DNA of 64,000 nt from an uncultured Flavobacteriaceae bacterium (GTDB lineage Bacteria; Bacteroidota; Bacteroidia; Flavobacteriales; Flavobacteriaceae), in assembly GCA_905181625.1 (NCBI GenBank), contig CAJIYJ010000005.1, positions 124,001-188,000 of the forward strand, written 5' to 3'. The translations under genes were made by a program, and so were the position numbers. Positions within the stretch are counted from its first letter, which is position 1; each line of letters opens with the position of its first letter. Below the pieces are notes generated by a model. The model searched no databases and was not told the origin of the DNA. It was given only the letters and a program-made list of their open reading frames with translations. This document shows, in pieces, positions 10,412-20,754 of the stretch.

Positions 10412-10447
10412 AAAAAGCCCTGTCTTAAAATAAGACAGGACTTTTTA
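10412..10447 (+). terminator. Intrinsic terminator after the surface lipoprotein gene
   Basis: Long hairpin: AAAAAG and CTGTCTTA pair with TAAGACAG and CTTTTT around a loop of three A (10428-10430), with one C-A mismatch in the stem. Ends in a five-T run. It separates the lipoprotein from the receptor promoter, so the two genes are transcribed independently. Confidence 0.75.
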
Positions 10448-10450
10448 ATG

Positions 10451-10495
10451 TTAACCTTCGCTTAACATTAAATATCTAAGTGAAGTAGATATTTG
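10451..10495 (+). promoter_or_regulatory. Putative Pho box and core promoter of the TonB-dependent receptor
   Basis: TTAACCTT at 10451 and TTAACATT at 10462 form a clean 11-bp direct repeat. The -7-like GATATTTG ends at 10495, so its TTTG begins 30 bp after the second repeat, the same phasing as at the lipoprotein promoter. Both genes also share the core TAGnTATTTGCA. The leader is only about 10 bases. Confidence 0.6.
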
Positions 10496-10508
10496 CAAAA
10501 ATAAATTA

Positions 10509-13313
10509 ATGAAAAATCTATTACTTAACACTTTTCTAGTGTTTATTTCCGTTTTTAGTCTTAATGCCCAATCAGGGTTGATTAGAGGAGTTATAATCGA
10601 CAATGAATTCCAAGATCCTGTCCCTTTTACTAATATAATAGTGAAAGAGGTGGGTACTGGAACAACGTCAGATTTTGATGGAAATTATGAGATTGAACTA
10701 AGTGAAGGTGTTTATACATTAATGTTTTCATTTATGGGATATGAAACTCTTGAAATCAGCGATGTAAAAGTAAGCAGTCAAGAGTTAGCAGTTGTAAATG
10801 TAACAATGAATACACTAGCTCAAGGTTTAGATGAAGTTGTTATTTCTGTTAGTGCTAGTAAAAACACTGAAACATCGGTATTGGAGTTTCAAAAAAAATC
10901 AGTAAGCTTAGTTGATGGTTTATCATCACAACGGATCAAATCATCTGGAGCTTCAAATATTGCATCAGCAGTCAAATCAGTGCCTGGGGTTTCTGTTCAG
11001 GGAGGTAAATATGTTTACGTAAGAGGCCTTGGGGACAGGTATACTAAATCTATTTTAAATGGTATTGATATTCCAGGATTAGATCCCGATAGAAATACTA
11101 TTCAAATGGATATTTTTCCAACTAATATTTTAGATAATGTAATTGTTATTAAATCCGCAACAGCAGATATGCCAGCAGATTTTACTGGTGGAATTGTAGA
11201 TGTATTAACTAAAGAATTTCCTAATTCTAAACGACTTTCAATATCTGTTAGTTCAGCTTACAATCCTAAGATGCATTACAATAATAATTATTTATCATCC
11301 GTGTCTAGTAATACAGACTTTTTAGGCTTTGATGATGGTTTAAGGTCAATTCCAGTTAACCCTAATCAAGGTTATAGTGTGCTAGAAGGAATTAATAGTC
11401 CTAAAATAAGTGAAGTCACTAATAAGTTTAATCCTAATATGTCCGCTTTAAAAAAAACAAGTTTAGGGGATTATAGTTTTAGTATTTCAGGAGGAAATCA
11501 AAAAACAATTGGAAGTGATATGAGGCTTGGATATTTTGGGTCTTTTAGTTATAAAAATACTACTGATTTTTATGAAAAATCTCAAAACAATACATTTTAC
11601 AAGGAAGCTGATTCAAAAATTTTTCAGTTATCAAAAAACAGAACTCAGAATGGCCCATTAGGTCAAAACTCTGTTATTTTAAGCGCAATGGGTGGTTTCT
11701 CATTTAAAACTAGTTTGTCAAAATATAAATTAAATATATTACATATTCAAAATGGAGAATCTTCTGCAGGTATTTTTGATCAAACTGTGAACTTAAACGA
11801 TTCTAAAGAACTTTTAAAACACAACTTAGATTATACTCAACGAGCTATTACTAATATATTAATTTCTGGAACTCATACATTTAACCAAGATAGTGCCTGG
11901 AAATTAAATTGGAAACTTTCTCCAACAAAATCATCTATAAAAGACAAAGATGTTCGAACTACTTCTTTTGAAGTCGTTGATAATGGCACTTTTCAAATTA
12001 AAGAAAATGATAAGCCAACTAGAATTTGGCGAAATTTAGATGAATTAAATTTGGTAGGAAAATTAGATTTAGAAAGGAAATTGAAGTTATTTAATAACGA
12101 TTCTAAATTAAAATTTGGGACATTAGGCTCCTTTAAGGAAAGAGAGTACGATATTTATAGTTTTAGAATCAATGTTCCTGATAATATGGGAATATTAAAT
12201 AACGGTAATCCTGATGATTTACTTAAATCGTCAAATTTATGGTCTCCTAATAATATTTTTGGAAATCATATTGCCCTTTATACAAATGGTGGGGTTGAAA
12301 AAGGAAAAAATTATGATGCCAATCAATTAACATTAGCAGGCTATTCTTCTATAGAATTTAAAATAGGAATTAAATTAAAATCTGTAATAGGAATTAGAGC
12401 TGAAAAATTTATTCAAAAATATTCTGGCGAAAACAGTGGAGGAACAATAAATTATCAAGATGAGAAGGTAATTGACAAATTAGATGTATTCCCATCGACA
12501 AATTTAATATATTCTTTAAAAGAAAATTCTAACATACGTTTTTCATATTCAAAAACAACAGCCAGACCATCTTTTAAAGAGGCTTCTATTGCAGAAATTT
12601 TTGATCCACTTTCAAATATGACTTTTATAGGGAATATTAAGCTTAGACCTAGTTACATAGATAATCTAGATTTGAGATTTGAAATTTTTGGAGACAAAAA
12701 TGAACTGTTTGCAGTAAGTGGGTTTTATAAATCATTTCAAGACCCAATAGAACTTAGCTATTATGAATCTGCAACTGAAAATTTTCAACCAAAAAATTTA
12801 GGTAATGCAAAAGTTTTTGGACTAGAATTTGAAATGAGAAAACAAATAAGTCAGGCTATAGGAATAAATATTAATGCTTCTATAATTGAATCCAAACAAG
12901 AATATGGAACAAGCGAGTTAAACTTAAGGACAAATGGTTTAAGAGCTGGAGAATCTTTAGGAACATACAGAAGGCTTCAAGGGCAATCTCCTTATTTAAT
13001 CAATTCTAGTATAGATTATAAAGATGAAAATGGACTAATTACAGGATTATTTTTTAATATGCAAGGGAAAACCTTAGAGGTTGTTGGAACAGGTTTTGCC
13101 CCTGATGTATATACTCACCCATTTGAAAGCTTAAACTTTAATCTATCTAAAAAAATCGGAGAAAATAAGAACAAAACATTTACAGTAAAGATTGAAAATC
13201 TATTAGATAGTAAAAAAGAAAGTTATTACGAGTCGTTTAAAGCAGTAAACAGAATATTTTCATTTAGAGATTTAGGCAGAACTTTTTCGATTGGTTATAA
13301 TGTTAATTTTTAG
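10509..13313 (+). CDS. TonB-dependent outer-membrane receptor of a putative phosphorus-acquisition locus
   Basis: 934 aa. Signal peptide ending ...FSLNAQ (about residue 21), carboxypeptidase-D regulatory-like domain (about 25-105, GTGTTSDFDGNYEIEL), plug domain (about 135-235, with YVRGLGDRYTKSILNGIDIP) and a 22-strand-type barrel ending in the aromatic C-terminus NVNF. No STN signalling domain. The receptor would take up a substrate through energy from TonB/ExbBD. It sits between the surface lipoprotein and the porin-PiT pair, and all three promoters carry the same 11-bp repeats, which argues for phosphate or organophosphate rather than sugar. It is not a SusC: no SusD homologue lies nearby. 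Confidence 0.85.
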   Translation: MKNLLLNTFLVFISVFSLNAQSGLIRGVIIDNEFQDPVPFTNIIVKEVGTGTTSDFDGNYEIELSEGVYTLMFSFMGYETLEISDVKVSSQELAVVNVTMNTLAQGLDEVVISVSASKNTETSVLEFQKKSVSLVDGLSSQRIKSSGASNIASAVKSVPGVSVQGGKYVYVRGLGDRYTKSILNGIDIPGLDPDRNTIQMDIFPTNILDNVIVIKSATADMPADFTGGIVDVLTKEFPNSKRLSISVSSAYNPKMHYNNNYLSSVSSNTDFLGFDDGLRSIPVNPNQGYSVLEGINSPKISEVTNKFNPNMSALKKTSLGDYSFSISGGNQKTIGSDMRLGYFGSFSYKNTTDFYEKSQNNTFYKEADSKIFQLSKNRTQNGPLGQNSVILSAMGGFSFKTSLSKYKLNILHIQNGESSAGIFDQTVNLNDSKELLKHNLDYTQRAITNILISGTHTFNQDSAWKLNWKLSPTKSSIKDKDVRTTSFEVVDNGTFQIKENDKPTRIWRNLDELNLVGKLDLERKLKLFNNDSKLKFGTLGSFKEREYDIYSFRINVPDNMGILNNGNPDDLLKSSNLWSPNNIFGNHIALYTNGGVEKGKNYDANQLTLAGYSSIEFKIGIKLKSVIGIRAEKFIQKYSGENSGGTINYQDEKVIDKLDVFPSTNLIYSLKENSNIRFSYSKTTARPSFKEASIAEIFDPLSNMTFIGNIKLRPSYIDNLDLRFEIFGDKNELFAVSGFYKSFQDPIELSYYESATENFQPKNLGNAKVFGLEFEMRKQISQAIGININASIIESKQEYGTSELNLRTNGLRAGESLGTYRRLQGQSPYLINSSIDYKDENGLITGLFFNMQGKTLEVVGTGFAPDVYTHPFESLNFNLSKKIGENKNKTFTVKIENLLDSKKESYYESFKAVNRIFSFRDLGRTFSIGYNVNF

Positions 13314-13514
13314 TTTGAACAATTTAATTTTTTATTTAGAATATTAAATGATTAAAATAAGCACACTATAATAAAGCCCTTTATTACAATTATTTTTATC
13401 TATGGCAAAATCCTAACCAATTATTATAACTGAACTGTAATTAAATTTTTTACCAATCAAAAAAACACTTAAATACATGACTTTTAATTCAAAAAAAAGA
13501 TACTCCTATCTTTG

Positions 13515-13586
13515 TTAACATTAAATTAACTATTTAGTAACATAACAATTTCTTAACATTGGAATTGTTCATTTCAATTAAATTCG
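13515..13586 (+). promoter_or_regulatory. Putative Pho-box array and core promoter of the porin-PiT operon
   Basis: Within the 286-base gap before the porin: TTAACATT at 13515, TTAACTAT at 13526 and GTAACATA at 13537 (11-bp period), then ATAACAAT at 13542 and TTAACATT at 13553, again 11 bp apart in a second phase. A -7-like TAAATTCG lies at 13579-13586; its TTCG starts 30 bp after the last repeat, as at the other two promoters. A perfect TATCTTTG at 13507-13514 lies just upstream of the array; transcription from it would run through the repeats. The first part of the gap (13314-13506) holds only a weak A/T hairpin near 13370-13385 that might end the receptor transcript. Confidence 0.62.
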
Positions 13587-13599
13587 TTAAAAATTAAAG

Positions 13600-14598
13600 A
13601 TGTTAAGAACAAAACTTGTACTTATTTTTTTATTCTTCTTGGCTTATACAAGTGCTCAGGATGATTTTAGTTCAATTGGCAAACCTAATTTTAAGGTTTT
13701 TTGGAATTATCATAATGATTTCACAAAAGACATTGAACAGAAAAGTGCTTTTGAGCTTAAAAGAGTTTACCTAGGATATACTTACACTTTTAGTGAAGAT
13801 ATTTCAGCTAAAATAACATACGATATAGGTTCTAATTCAGCTGGAAGTGCCTATACAGCCTATGTTAAAATTGCTCAATTGGACTGGAAATTAAATCCCA
13901 AAGTAAAACTTAGTATGGGGTTAATTGGAAACAAACAGTTTAATGATCAAGAAAGTTTATGGGGCTATCGATATGCATATAAAGGCTTTCTAAATGAATT
14001 TAAATTTGGCGCCAGTGCAGACCTTGGGTTTAATTCAGAATTTACTGTTAATCCAAAATTTAAAATAAATTTATTTGTTTTAAACGGAGAGGGTTATAAA
14101 TCTATTCAAGATGATAATGGACACCAAAAAATGGGAACAAGTTTTATATATAATTTTTCAAAGAAGCTTTCGGGAAAAATATATATGGATTCTCAACGTT
14201 CAGAAAATACCAAATCAATGAAAAATAATTCTATTTTCTTAGGATATAATAGTATTGATTTTAGATTTGGAGTTGAATATGGTAAAATTAAAAATGCCAG
14301 AACATATAAAAATGCTGAAGATGATCATAATAGAGATGGGTTCTCAATTTATGGATCAAAAAAATTGTCTAATAATTATGAGTTATTTGCTAGATACGAC
14401 CAAATAAGTTCAAACATTCTTACGGGCGAATCAAGATCCTGGAATTATGACAATGACGGCAGTTTATTAATGTTTGGAGCTCAATATCAAGCATTAAAAG
14501 GAGTAAAATTTAATTTAAATTACAGGTTTTTTAACCATGATAATTCAATAATAAATAATAAATCAATCTTGTCTTTAAACGCAGAATTTAAAATATAA
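13600..14598 (+). CDS. OprO/OprP-like phosphate-selective porin
   Basis: 332 aa beta-barrel protein with signal peptide MLRTKLVLIFLFFLAYTSAQ. After it come alternating polar/hydrophobic strands (FELKRVYLGYTYTFSEDISA, LFARYDQISSNI, FNLNYRFFNHDNS) typical of the porin O/P family, and a C-terminus of LNAEFKI. It would let phosphate or polyphosphate diffuse through the outer membrane. The PiT gene starts 3 bases after its stop, which strongly supports a phosphate role. The upstream region has Pho-like repeats. Barrel assignment is by pattern and context, not by a catalytic motif. Confidence 0.8.
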   Translation: MLRTKLVLIFLFFLAYTSAQDDFSSIGKPNFKVFWNYHNDFTKDIEQKSAFELKRVYLGYTYTFSEDISAKITYDIGSNSAGSAYTAYVKIAQLDWKLNPKVKLSMGLIGNKQFNDQESLWGYRYAYKGFLNEFKFGASADLGFNSEFTVNPKFKINLFVLNGEGYKSIQDDNGHQKMGTSFIYNFSKKLSGKIYMDSQRSENTKSMKNNSIFLGYNSIDFRFGVEYGKIKNARTYKNAEDDHNRDGFSIYGSKKLSNNYELFARYDQISSNILTGESRSWNYDNDGSLLMFGAQYQALKGVKFNLNYRFFNHDNSIINNKSILSLNAEFKI

Positions 14599-14601
14599 AC
14601 T

Positions 14602-16969
14602 ATGAACTTTCTTAACATTAATTTTAGCTCATCTATTTTCGAATTATCGAACTTTAATTCTCAATTTAGTAATGATATGGATATCTATCTAATAATGATC
14701 ATCGCACTAGGTCTTCTTGCTATAGGAGATTTAGTTGTTGGAGTTAGTAACGATGCGGTGAATTTTTTAAATTCAGCTATTGGGTCAAAAGTGTTGAGCT
14801 TTAGATCAATAATGATTGTTGCTAGTCTTGGAATAGCTGTTGGTGCTGTATTCTCTAGTGGGATGATGGAAGTAGCTAGAAAAGGGATTTTTAATCCTGA
14901 TATGTTTTTCTTTTCGGAAATCATGATAATTTTTATGGCAGTAATGATTACTGACATTTTATTGTTAGATTTTTTTAATACCCTTGGGATGCCGACATCA
15001 ACCACTGTTTCGATAGTCTTTGAATTATTAGGCGCAGCCGTTGCAGTTTCATTAATTAAAATATTTGCCGGAGGAGGAGAGTTTAGTGATTTATCACAAT
15101 ATATTAATGTAGCTAAAGCAACTCAAATAATATTTGGGATACTTCTTTCAGTATTTGTTGCTTTTAGTATTGGGGCAGTTGTTCAATATGTTTCAAGAAT
15201 TTTACTTTCATTCAAATTCGAAGCAAAAGAAAAATGGGTCGGAGCTTTATTTGGAGGTGTAGCGCTTACCTCCATAACATATTTTATTTTGATGAAAGGC
15301 ATCAAAGGAACTCCTTATGCAAAGGAAAGTTTTGAAATATTAAATGGCTCTACTATTGCCTCTTTTATGGAATCTAATGTTCTTGGAATTGCACTAGTAA
15401 GTTTTATAATTTTGTTTTTGTTTTCTGCTTTTTTAATTTATAGACTTAAAAATCAATATTTATAAATTAATTATAGCAATCGGTACTTTTTCTTTAGCAC
15501 TTGCATTTGCAGGAAATGATCTAGTTAATTTTATTGGAGTTCCAATTGCTGCATGGCAATCTTACGAAGCTTGGGTTGTATCGGGTGTTCCAGCAACAGA
15601 ATTTTCTATGGGGATATTAGCTGCTAAAGTGCCAACACCTACCTTACTATTGTTGCTTGCTGGAATTATAATGGTTATTACATTGTGGTTCTCTTCACGA
15701 GCTAAAAATGTTGTTAAAACATCTATTGATTTATCTAACCAAGAAAATACTAAAGAAAGGTTTAAAGCAAATTTTTTATCTAGAGGGCTGGTTAGACTTT
15801 CCGTTAATGTTTCAAATGTGTTTTCAAAAGTAATTCCAATAAAAATACAAGCTCATATTGAAAGTCAGTTTGAAAAACCTTCAATAGAATTAGCTTCAAA
15901 TAAGTCACTAGAATTACCTGCTTTTGATCAAATTAGAGCTGCTGTAAATTTAATGGTTGCTGCAATATTAATATCAATCGCTACATCTTTTAAACTTCCT
16001 TTATCAACTACTTATGTGACATTTATGGTTGCTATGGGAACTTCACTTGCTGATAGAGCTTGGGGAAGTGAAAGCGCAGTGTATAGAGTCGCTGGAGTAC
16101 TTAACGTTATTGGGGGATGGTTTTTTACTGCATTTATAGCTTTTATAGGATGTGGGATAATGGCCTTTTTAATAAACCTAGGAGGGCCTTCTGCTGTTGC
16201 TATTTTATTGTTTTTAGCTTTAATAATCTTAGCTAAAAATTACATTTCTCATAAAAAAGATGTGGATCAAGTTAACAGTGAAGATGTTTTAAGTTTAGCG
16301 GAAAGCCGTTCAATTCAAGGACTAATAATAGAAAGCTCTAAAAACGTTTCTAAGGCGTCAAAAAAAATAAAAAATATCTTTATTAATTCAATTGATGGGT
16401 TAGCTACCCAAAATTTATCTGGTTTAAAAGCTAATAAAAAAGCCGTAAAAATTCTTTCAGAACAAATAGATAACTTAAGAAATGATTTGTTTTACTTTAT
16501 TAAAAATTTAGATGAATCTACCATTAAAGGTGCTAGTAATTTTTATATAAATGTATTGGGTTCTCTAGAAGATATTGCTCAGTCCCTAGAATATATTTCA
16601 AAAATCACATTTAAACATATAAATAACAATCATAAAGCCTTAACCTTTAATCAAATTAGAGAGTTAAAAGAAATTAGTCTTCAATTAGAAACTTTATTTG
16701 ACAGAGTGAAATTTGCTTTTTCTAAAAATAACTTTAATGAAATTCCTAATATTTTAGATATTAAACAAATTTTATTAGACTCTGTTAGAGAAAAAATTGA
16801 TAATCAAATTTCTAGAACAAAATCTGAGGAATCAAGTCCTAAAAACACAACTCTTTACTTTAGCCTTCTAACTGAAACTAAAGATTTAATAAAGGCAACT
16901 ATGGCAATGTTAGAGATTTACAATGAACAATATGATTCAAAAGTAAAACTTCCAAAAAGTAATGAATAA
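14602..16969 (+). CDS. PiT-family phosphate permease fused to a C-terminal PhoU-like domain (frameshifted)
   Basis: Inner-membrane phosphate:cation symporter. The first frame (14602-15465) gives the N-terminal half with the PiT signature GVSNDAVNFLNSAIGS. It hits TAA at 15463-15465, but the +1 frame continues without a stop as KINIYKLIIAIGTFSLALAF plus GNDLVNFIGVPIAA, the second PiT signature, then further helices and a helical tail (from about 16260) resembling PhoU. Removing one A from the run at 15448-15452 restores one 788-aa protein. This is probably a sequencing error; if real, the permease is dead. The tail may gate transport. Cotranscribed with the porin. Confidence 0.87.
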
Positions 16970-16990
16970 TATTTTTTAATTATTTGACAT

Positions 16991-17021
16991 AAAAAAAGCA
17001 ATTCTTTCGAATTGCTTTTTT
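16991..17021. terminator. Bidirectional intrinsic terminator between the PiT and nrdA genes
   Basis: Perfect stem GCAATTC / GAATTGC with a TTTC loop, flanked by an A-run on the left and a T-run on the right, so it works on both strands. It sits between the two convergent genes. Confidence 0.85.
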
Positions 17022-17038
17022 GTTGTTATATACAGAGT

Positions 17039-19489
17039 TTAAGATCCGCACATTAAGCAATCGTCGTCCTCACTTTCTTTAGACTTTGCTAACATTTCTT
17101 TAAGTTCTTCTGGCGTAAGTGGCTCAACAGGAATGTTCGAAGGATTAGGCGCTGGCTTAGGTGCTGCTGCGCTTAAAGCAACGTCAGCTTTTGCAACTTT
17201 CTTTACTGGCTCTGATTTTTTCTTGTTGTCTAAAGTGAATTTGATTGCATCAACTGCTGATTTAGTTCTTAAATAATACATTCCCGTTTTTAATCCAGAT
17301 TTCCAGGCGTAAAAGTGCATAGAAGTTAATTTAGCCATTGTAGCACCTTCCATGAACAAATTAAGTGATTGAGATTGATCAATAAAATATCCTCTATGTC
17401 TGGACATGTCAATAATGTCTTTCATGCTTAGTTCCCAGACAGTTTTATAAAGCTCTTTTATATCTTCAGGAATAATATCAATATGCTGAACTGACCCATT
17501 TGCCTTCATTAATTCTTGCTTTAGATCTTCAGTCCATAAACCAAGTTTTACCAAATCTTCTAATAAATGCTTGTTAACTACTATAAATTCTCCACTTAAT
17601 ACTCTTCTGGTGTAGATATTAGAAGTATAAGGTTCAAAACATTCATTGTTTCCTAAAATTTGAGACGTAGAAGCTGTGGGCATAGGAGCTACTAAAAGTG
17701 AATTTCTAACACCATGCTTTTTTATTTCTTTTCTAAGACTTCCCCAGTCCCATCTTCCACTCAATTCATTATCCTCGATTCCCCATAAATTATGCTGAAA
17801 TTCTCCTTTAGAAATAGGAGATCCTTTGTAAGTTTTGTAAGCTCCATCTTTTTGAGCTTCTTCCATTGAAGCAGTTAAAGCAGCAAAGTAAATAGTCTCA
17901 AAAATTTCTTGATTCAGCTTTTTAGCTTCGTCAGATGTAAATGGTAATCTTAACATTATAAATGCATCCGCAAGACCTTGAACTCCTAGTCCAACTGGAC
18001 GGTGTCTAAAGTTAGAATTCTTAGCTTCTGGGACTGGATAATAATTACGATCAATTACTCTATTTAAGTTTATCGTAGCCTGTTTTGTTACTCTAAAAAG
18101 TTCATCATGATCAAAAGAATTATCCTTAACAAACATTGGTAAGGCAATTGACGCTAGATTACATACCGCTACTTCATCCTCAGATGTATACTCCATAATC
18201 TCAGTACATAAATTAGAAGATTTAATCGTTCCTAAATTCTTTTGATTCGATTTTCTATTTGCAGCATCTTTATAAAGCATATAAGGTGTCCCAGTTTCAA
18301 TTTGAGATTCTAAAATTTTATCCCATAAATCTCTAGCCCTTATCGTTTTTCGACCTTTATTTTCAGATTCATATTTTAAATATAATTTATCAAACTCATC
18401 TCCATAACAATCTTGTAAACCTGGACATTCGTTAGGGCACATTAAAGTCCATTTATCATCATCTTTTACCCTTTTCATAAATAAATCCGAGATCCACATA
18501 GCATAGAATAAATCTCTTGCTCTCATTTCTTCTTTACCGTGATTCTTTTTTAAATCAAGAAAATCAAAAATATCCGCATGCCAAGTTTCCAGGTAGATAG
18601 CAAATGATCCTTTTCTTTTCCCCCCTCCTTGATCAACATAACGAGCGGTGTCATTAAAAACTCTTAACATTGGAACTATTCCATTAGAAGTTCCATTAGT
18701 CCCAGCTATATATGATCCCGTGGCTCTTATATTATGAATTGACAACCCTATACCTCCAGCAGACTGAGAGATCATGGCTGTTTGTTTTAAAGTGTCATAA
18801 ATCCCGTCTATACTATCGTCTTTAGTTGTCAATAAAAAACATGATGACATTTGGGGTTTTGGAGTGCCTGCATTAAACAATGTCGGAGTAGCATGAGTAA
18901 AATACTTTTTTGACATTAAGGTGTACGTTTCAATAGCTGCATCTAAATCATCCATATGAATTCCTATTGAAACTCTCATTAGCATGTGCTGTGGTCTTTC
19001 AGCAACTTTTCCATTTAGTTTTAAAAGATAAGATCGTTCTAGTGTTTTAAATCCAAAATAGTCATAATGAAAATCTCTGTTATAAATAATAGTGGAGTCT
19101 AAAAGCTCTGCATTTTTGCTAATAACGTCGTAGACTTCATCAGCTAATAAAGGAGATTTTTTGCCATTTCTGGGATTTACATAAGTATACAAATCAGACA
19201 TCGTTTCAGAAAAAGACTTCTTAGTGTTTTTATGTAGGTTCGAAACAGAAATTCTAGCAGCTAGTTTTGCATAATCAGGGTGGGTTGTAGTCATAGTAGC
19301 CGCTATTTCTGCAGCCAAATTATCTAATTCTGAAGTAGTAACTCCATCATACAGGCCTTCAATAACCCTCATTGACACTTTAACTGGATCTACTAATTCA
19401 TTTAAAGTATAACAAAGTTTTCTAACTCTAGACGTTATCTTGTCGAACATTATTGGCTCTTTATGGCCGTCTCTTTTTACTACATACAT
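17039..19489 (-). CDS. nrdA: Ribonucleoside-diphosphate reductase, class I, alpha (large) subunit
   Basis: 816 aa; reduces NDPs to dNDPs with NrdB. N-terminal ATP-cone (residues 1-90, [16 protein letters not shown]) for allosteric overall control. Barrel with the first redox Cys in QMSSCFLL and the active-site NLCTEI (Asn-Leu-Cys-x-Glu). The C-terminal swinging tail ends DDDCLMCGS, giving the CxxC pair that receives electrons from thioredoxin or glutaredoxin. A Pro/Ala-rich linker (about 765-795) precedes the tail. Follows nrdB by 64 bases; convergent with PiT across a shared terminator. Confidence 0.96.
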   Translation of the reverse strand: MYVVKRDGHKEPIMFDKITSRVRKLCYTLNELVDPVKVSMRVIEGLYDGVTTSELDNLAAEIAATMTTTHPDYAKLAARISVSNLHKNTKKSFSETMSDLYTYVNPRNGKKSPLLADEVYDVISKNAELLDSTIIYNRDFHYDYFGFKTLERSYLLKLNGKVAERPQHMLMRVSIGIHMDDLDAAIETYTLMSKKYFTHATPTLFNAGTPKPQMSSCFLLTTKDDSIDGIYDTLKQTAMISQSAGGIGLSIHNIRATGSYIAGTNGTSNGIVPMLRVFNDTARYVDQGGGKRKGSFAIYLETWHADIFDFLDLKKNHGKEEMRARDLFYAMWISDLFMKRVKDDDKWTLMCPNECPGLQDCYGDEFDKLYLKYESENKGRKTIRARDLWDKILESQIETGTPYMLYKDAANRKSNQKNLGTIKSSNLCTEIMEYTSEDEVAVCNLASIALPMFVKDNSFDHDELFRVTKQATINLNRVIDRNYYPVPEAKNSNFRHRPVGLGVQGLADAFIMLRLPFTSDEAKKLNQEIFETIYFAALTASMEEAQKDGAYKTYKGSPISKGEFQHNLWGIEDNELSGRWDWGSLRKEIKKHGVRNSLLVAPMPTASTSQILGNNECFEPYTSNIYTRRVLSGEFIVVNKHLLEDLVKLGLWTEDLKQELMKANGSVQHIDIIPEDIKELYKTVWELSMKDIIDMSRHRGYFIDQSQSLNLFMEGATMAKLTSMHFYAWKSGLKTGMYYLRTKSAVDAIKFTLDNKKKSEPVKKVAKADVALSAAAPKPAPNPSNIPVEPLTPEELKEMLAKSKESEDDDCLMCGS

Positions 19490-19553
19490 ATGCTTAAACT
19501 TTAATATATTATATACCCTTGTTTTGATCTAGGCAAGAAAAACTCTCTAGATG

Positions 19554-20531
19554 TTAAAAATCCTCGTCAGTACTAAACCCAGCAGATTTAGTGTCATTGT
19601 TTAAAACGCCCGCTTTTTGATATTCTGAAACTCTTTTTTCAAAAAAGTTTGTTTTGCCTTGAAGCGAAATCATATCCATAAAATCAAATGGATTAGTAAC
19701 GTTATACTCTTTTTCACAATTTAACTCTACTAACAATCTGTCAGTAACAAATTCTAAATATTGAACCATAAGCTTTGAATTCATCCCAATCAAGCTTGCA
19801 GGAAGTGACTCGGTGATAAATTCTCTCTCAATATTTAATGCATCTACTAAAATTTCTCTTATTCTTTTCTTTGGCACCTGGTTAACTAAGTGATTATTAT
19901 GAAGATGAACAGCAAAATCACAATGTACTCCTTCGTCTCTAGAAATTAATTCATTAGAAAATGAAAGTCCCGGCATTAGCCCTCTTTTTTTAAGCCAAAA
20001 AATTGAACAAAACGCTCCAGAAAAAAAGATTCCTTCAACTGCAGCAAAAGCAATTAATCTTTCAGCGAAAGAGTCAGAGTCAATCCACTTTAGAGCCCAA
20101 TCAGCCTTCTTTTTTATTGCTGGAAAAGTTTCAATAGCGTTGAAAAGGTTATCTTTTTCTTTAGGGTCTTTAACGTATGTGTCAATTAACAAGGAGTAAG
20201 TTTCTGAATGAATATTCTCCATCATAATCTGAAAGCCATAGAAAAACTTAGCTTCTGAATATTGAACTTCATTAACGAAATTTTCAGCTAAATTCTCATT
20301 TACAATTCCGTCTGAAGCTGCAAAAAATGCCAAAATATGCTTTATAAAGTACCTTTCATCATCAGTTAATTTCTCTTTCCAATCATTAAGGTCTTCACTT
20401 AAATCTATTTCTTCAGCTGTCCAAAAACTAGCTTCACATTTCTTGTACCATTCCCATATATCGTGATGTTCAATAGGAAAAATAACAAATCTATTTTTAT
20501 TTTCTTGTAAAATTGGTTCAACTGTAGACAT
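19554..20531 (-). CDS. nrdB: Ribonucleoside-diphosphate reductase, class I, beta (small) subunit
   Basis: 325 aa ferritin-like radical subunit. The diiron and radical region ENIHSETY matches E115-x-x-H118-x-x-x-Y122 of the E. coli enzyme, so the tyrosyl radical residue is kept (class Ia/b type rather than radical-free Ic). RDEGVHCDF supplies the later Glu/His ligands. First gene of the nrdB-nrdA unit. Confidence 0.96.
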   Translation of the reverse strand: MSTVEPILQENKNRFVIFPIEHHDIWEWYKKCEASFWTAEEIDLSEDLNDWKEKLTDDERYFIKHILAFFAASDGIVNENLAENFVNEVQYSEAKFFYGFQIMMENIHSETYSLLIDTYVKDPKEKDNLFNAIETFPAIKKKADWALKWIDSDSFAERLIAFAAVEGIFFSGAFCSIFWLKKRGLMPGLSFSNELISRDEGVHCDFAVHLHNNHLVNQVPKKRIREILVDALNIEREFITESLPASLIGMNSKLMVQYLEFVTDRLLVELNCEKEYNVTNPFDFMDMISLQGKTNFFEKRVSEYQKAGVLNNDTKSAGFSTDEDF

Positions 20532-20623
20532 AATTAAAAGTGATGGTTATTTAAAATTAATAAATATTGTTGTTGTTGTGTTACACAAAGATTCTAAAAT
20601 GTTTCCAAAAATAAAAGGAGTAC

Positions 20624-20632
20624 TTATTCACA
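20624..20632 (+). promoter_or_regulatory. DnaA-box-like 9-mer upstream of nrdB
   Basis: TTATTCACA is a perfect match to the DnaA consensus TTATnCACA, in the 223-base gap before nrdB. DnaA controls nrdAB in E. coli. A handful of such 9-mers is expected by chance in this AT-rich window, so this is weak. The rest of the gap (20532-20754) shows no clear NrdR box, terminator or RNA gene. Confidence 0.2.
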
Positions 20633-20754
20633 AAGCAGGCTAGTTCTTAACAAAAAAACATTCAAGTAAAAACCGTTTCAACAAACTATCGATTATAATG
20701 TACTGGACAAAAGCAAGTTAGTGTTATTGTGTGAATTTTATTTTTTAAAACAAC

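Noticed and set aside
13507-13514. TATCTTTG as the main porin promoter
   Set aside because: A good -7 match, but no -33 element is found and the Pho-like repeats lie downstream of it, so an activator bound there would block it. The phased TAAATTCG fits better.
15437-15475. Programmed ribosomal frameshifting in the PiT gene
   Set aside because: No slippery heptamer plus structure, and a one-base homopolymer error explains it. The same pattern occurs in two unrelated genes.
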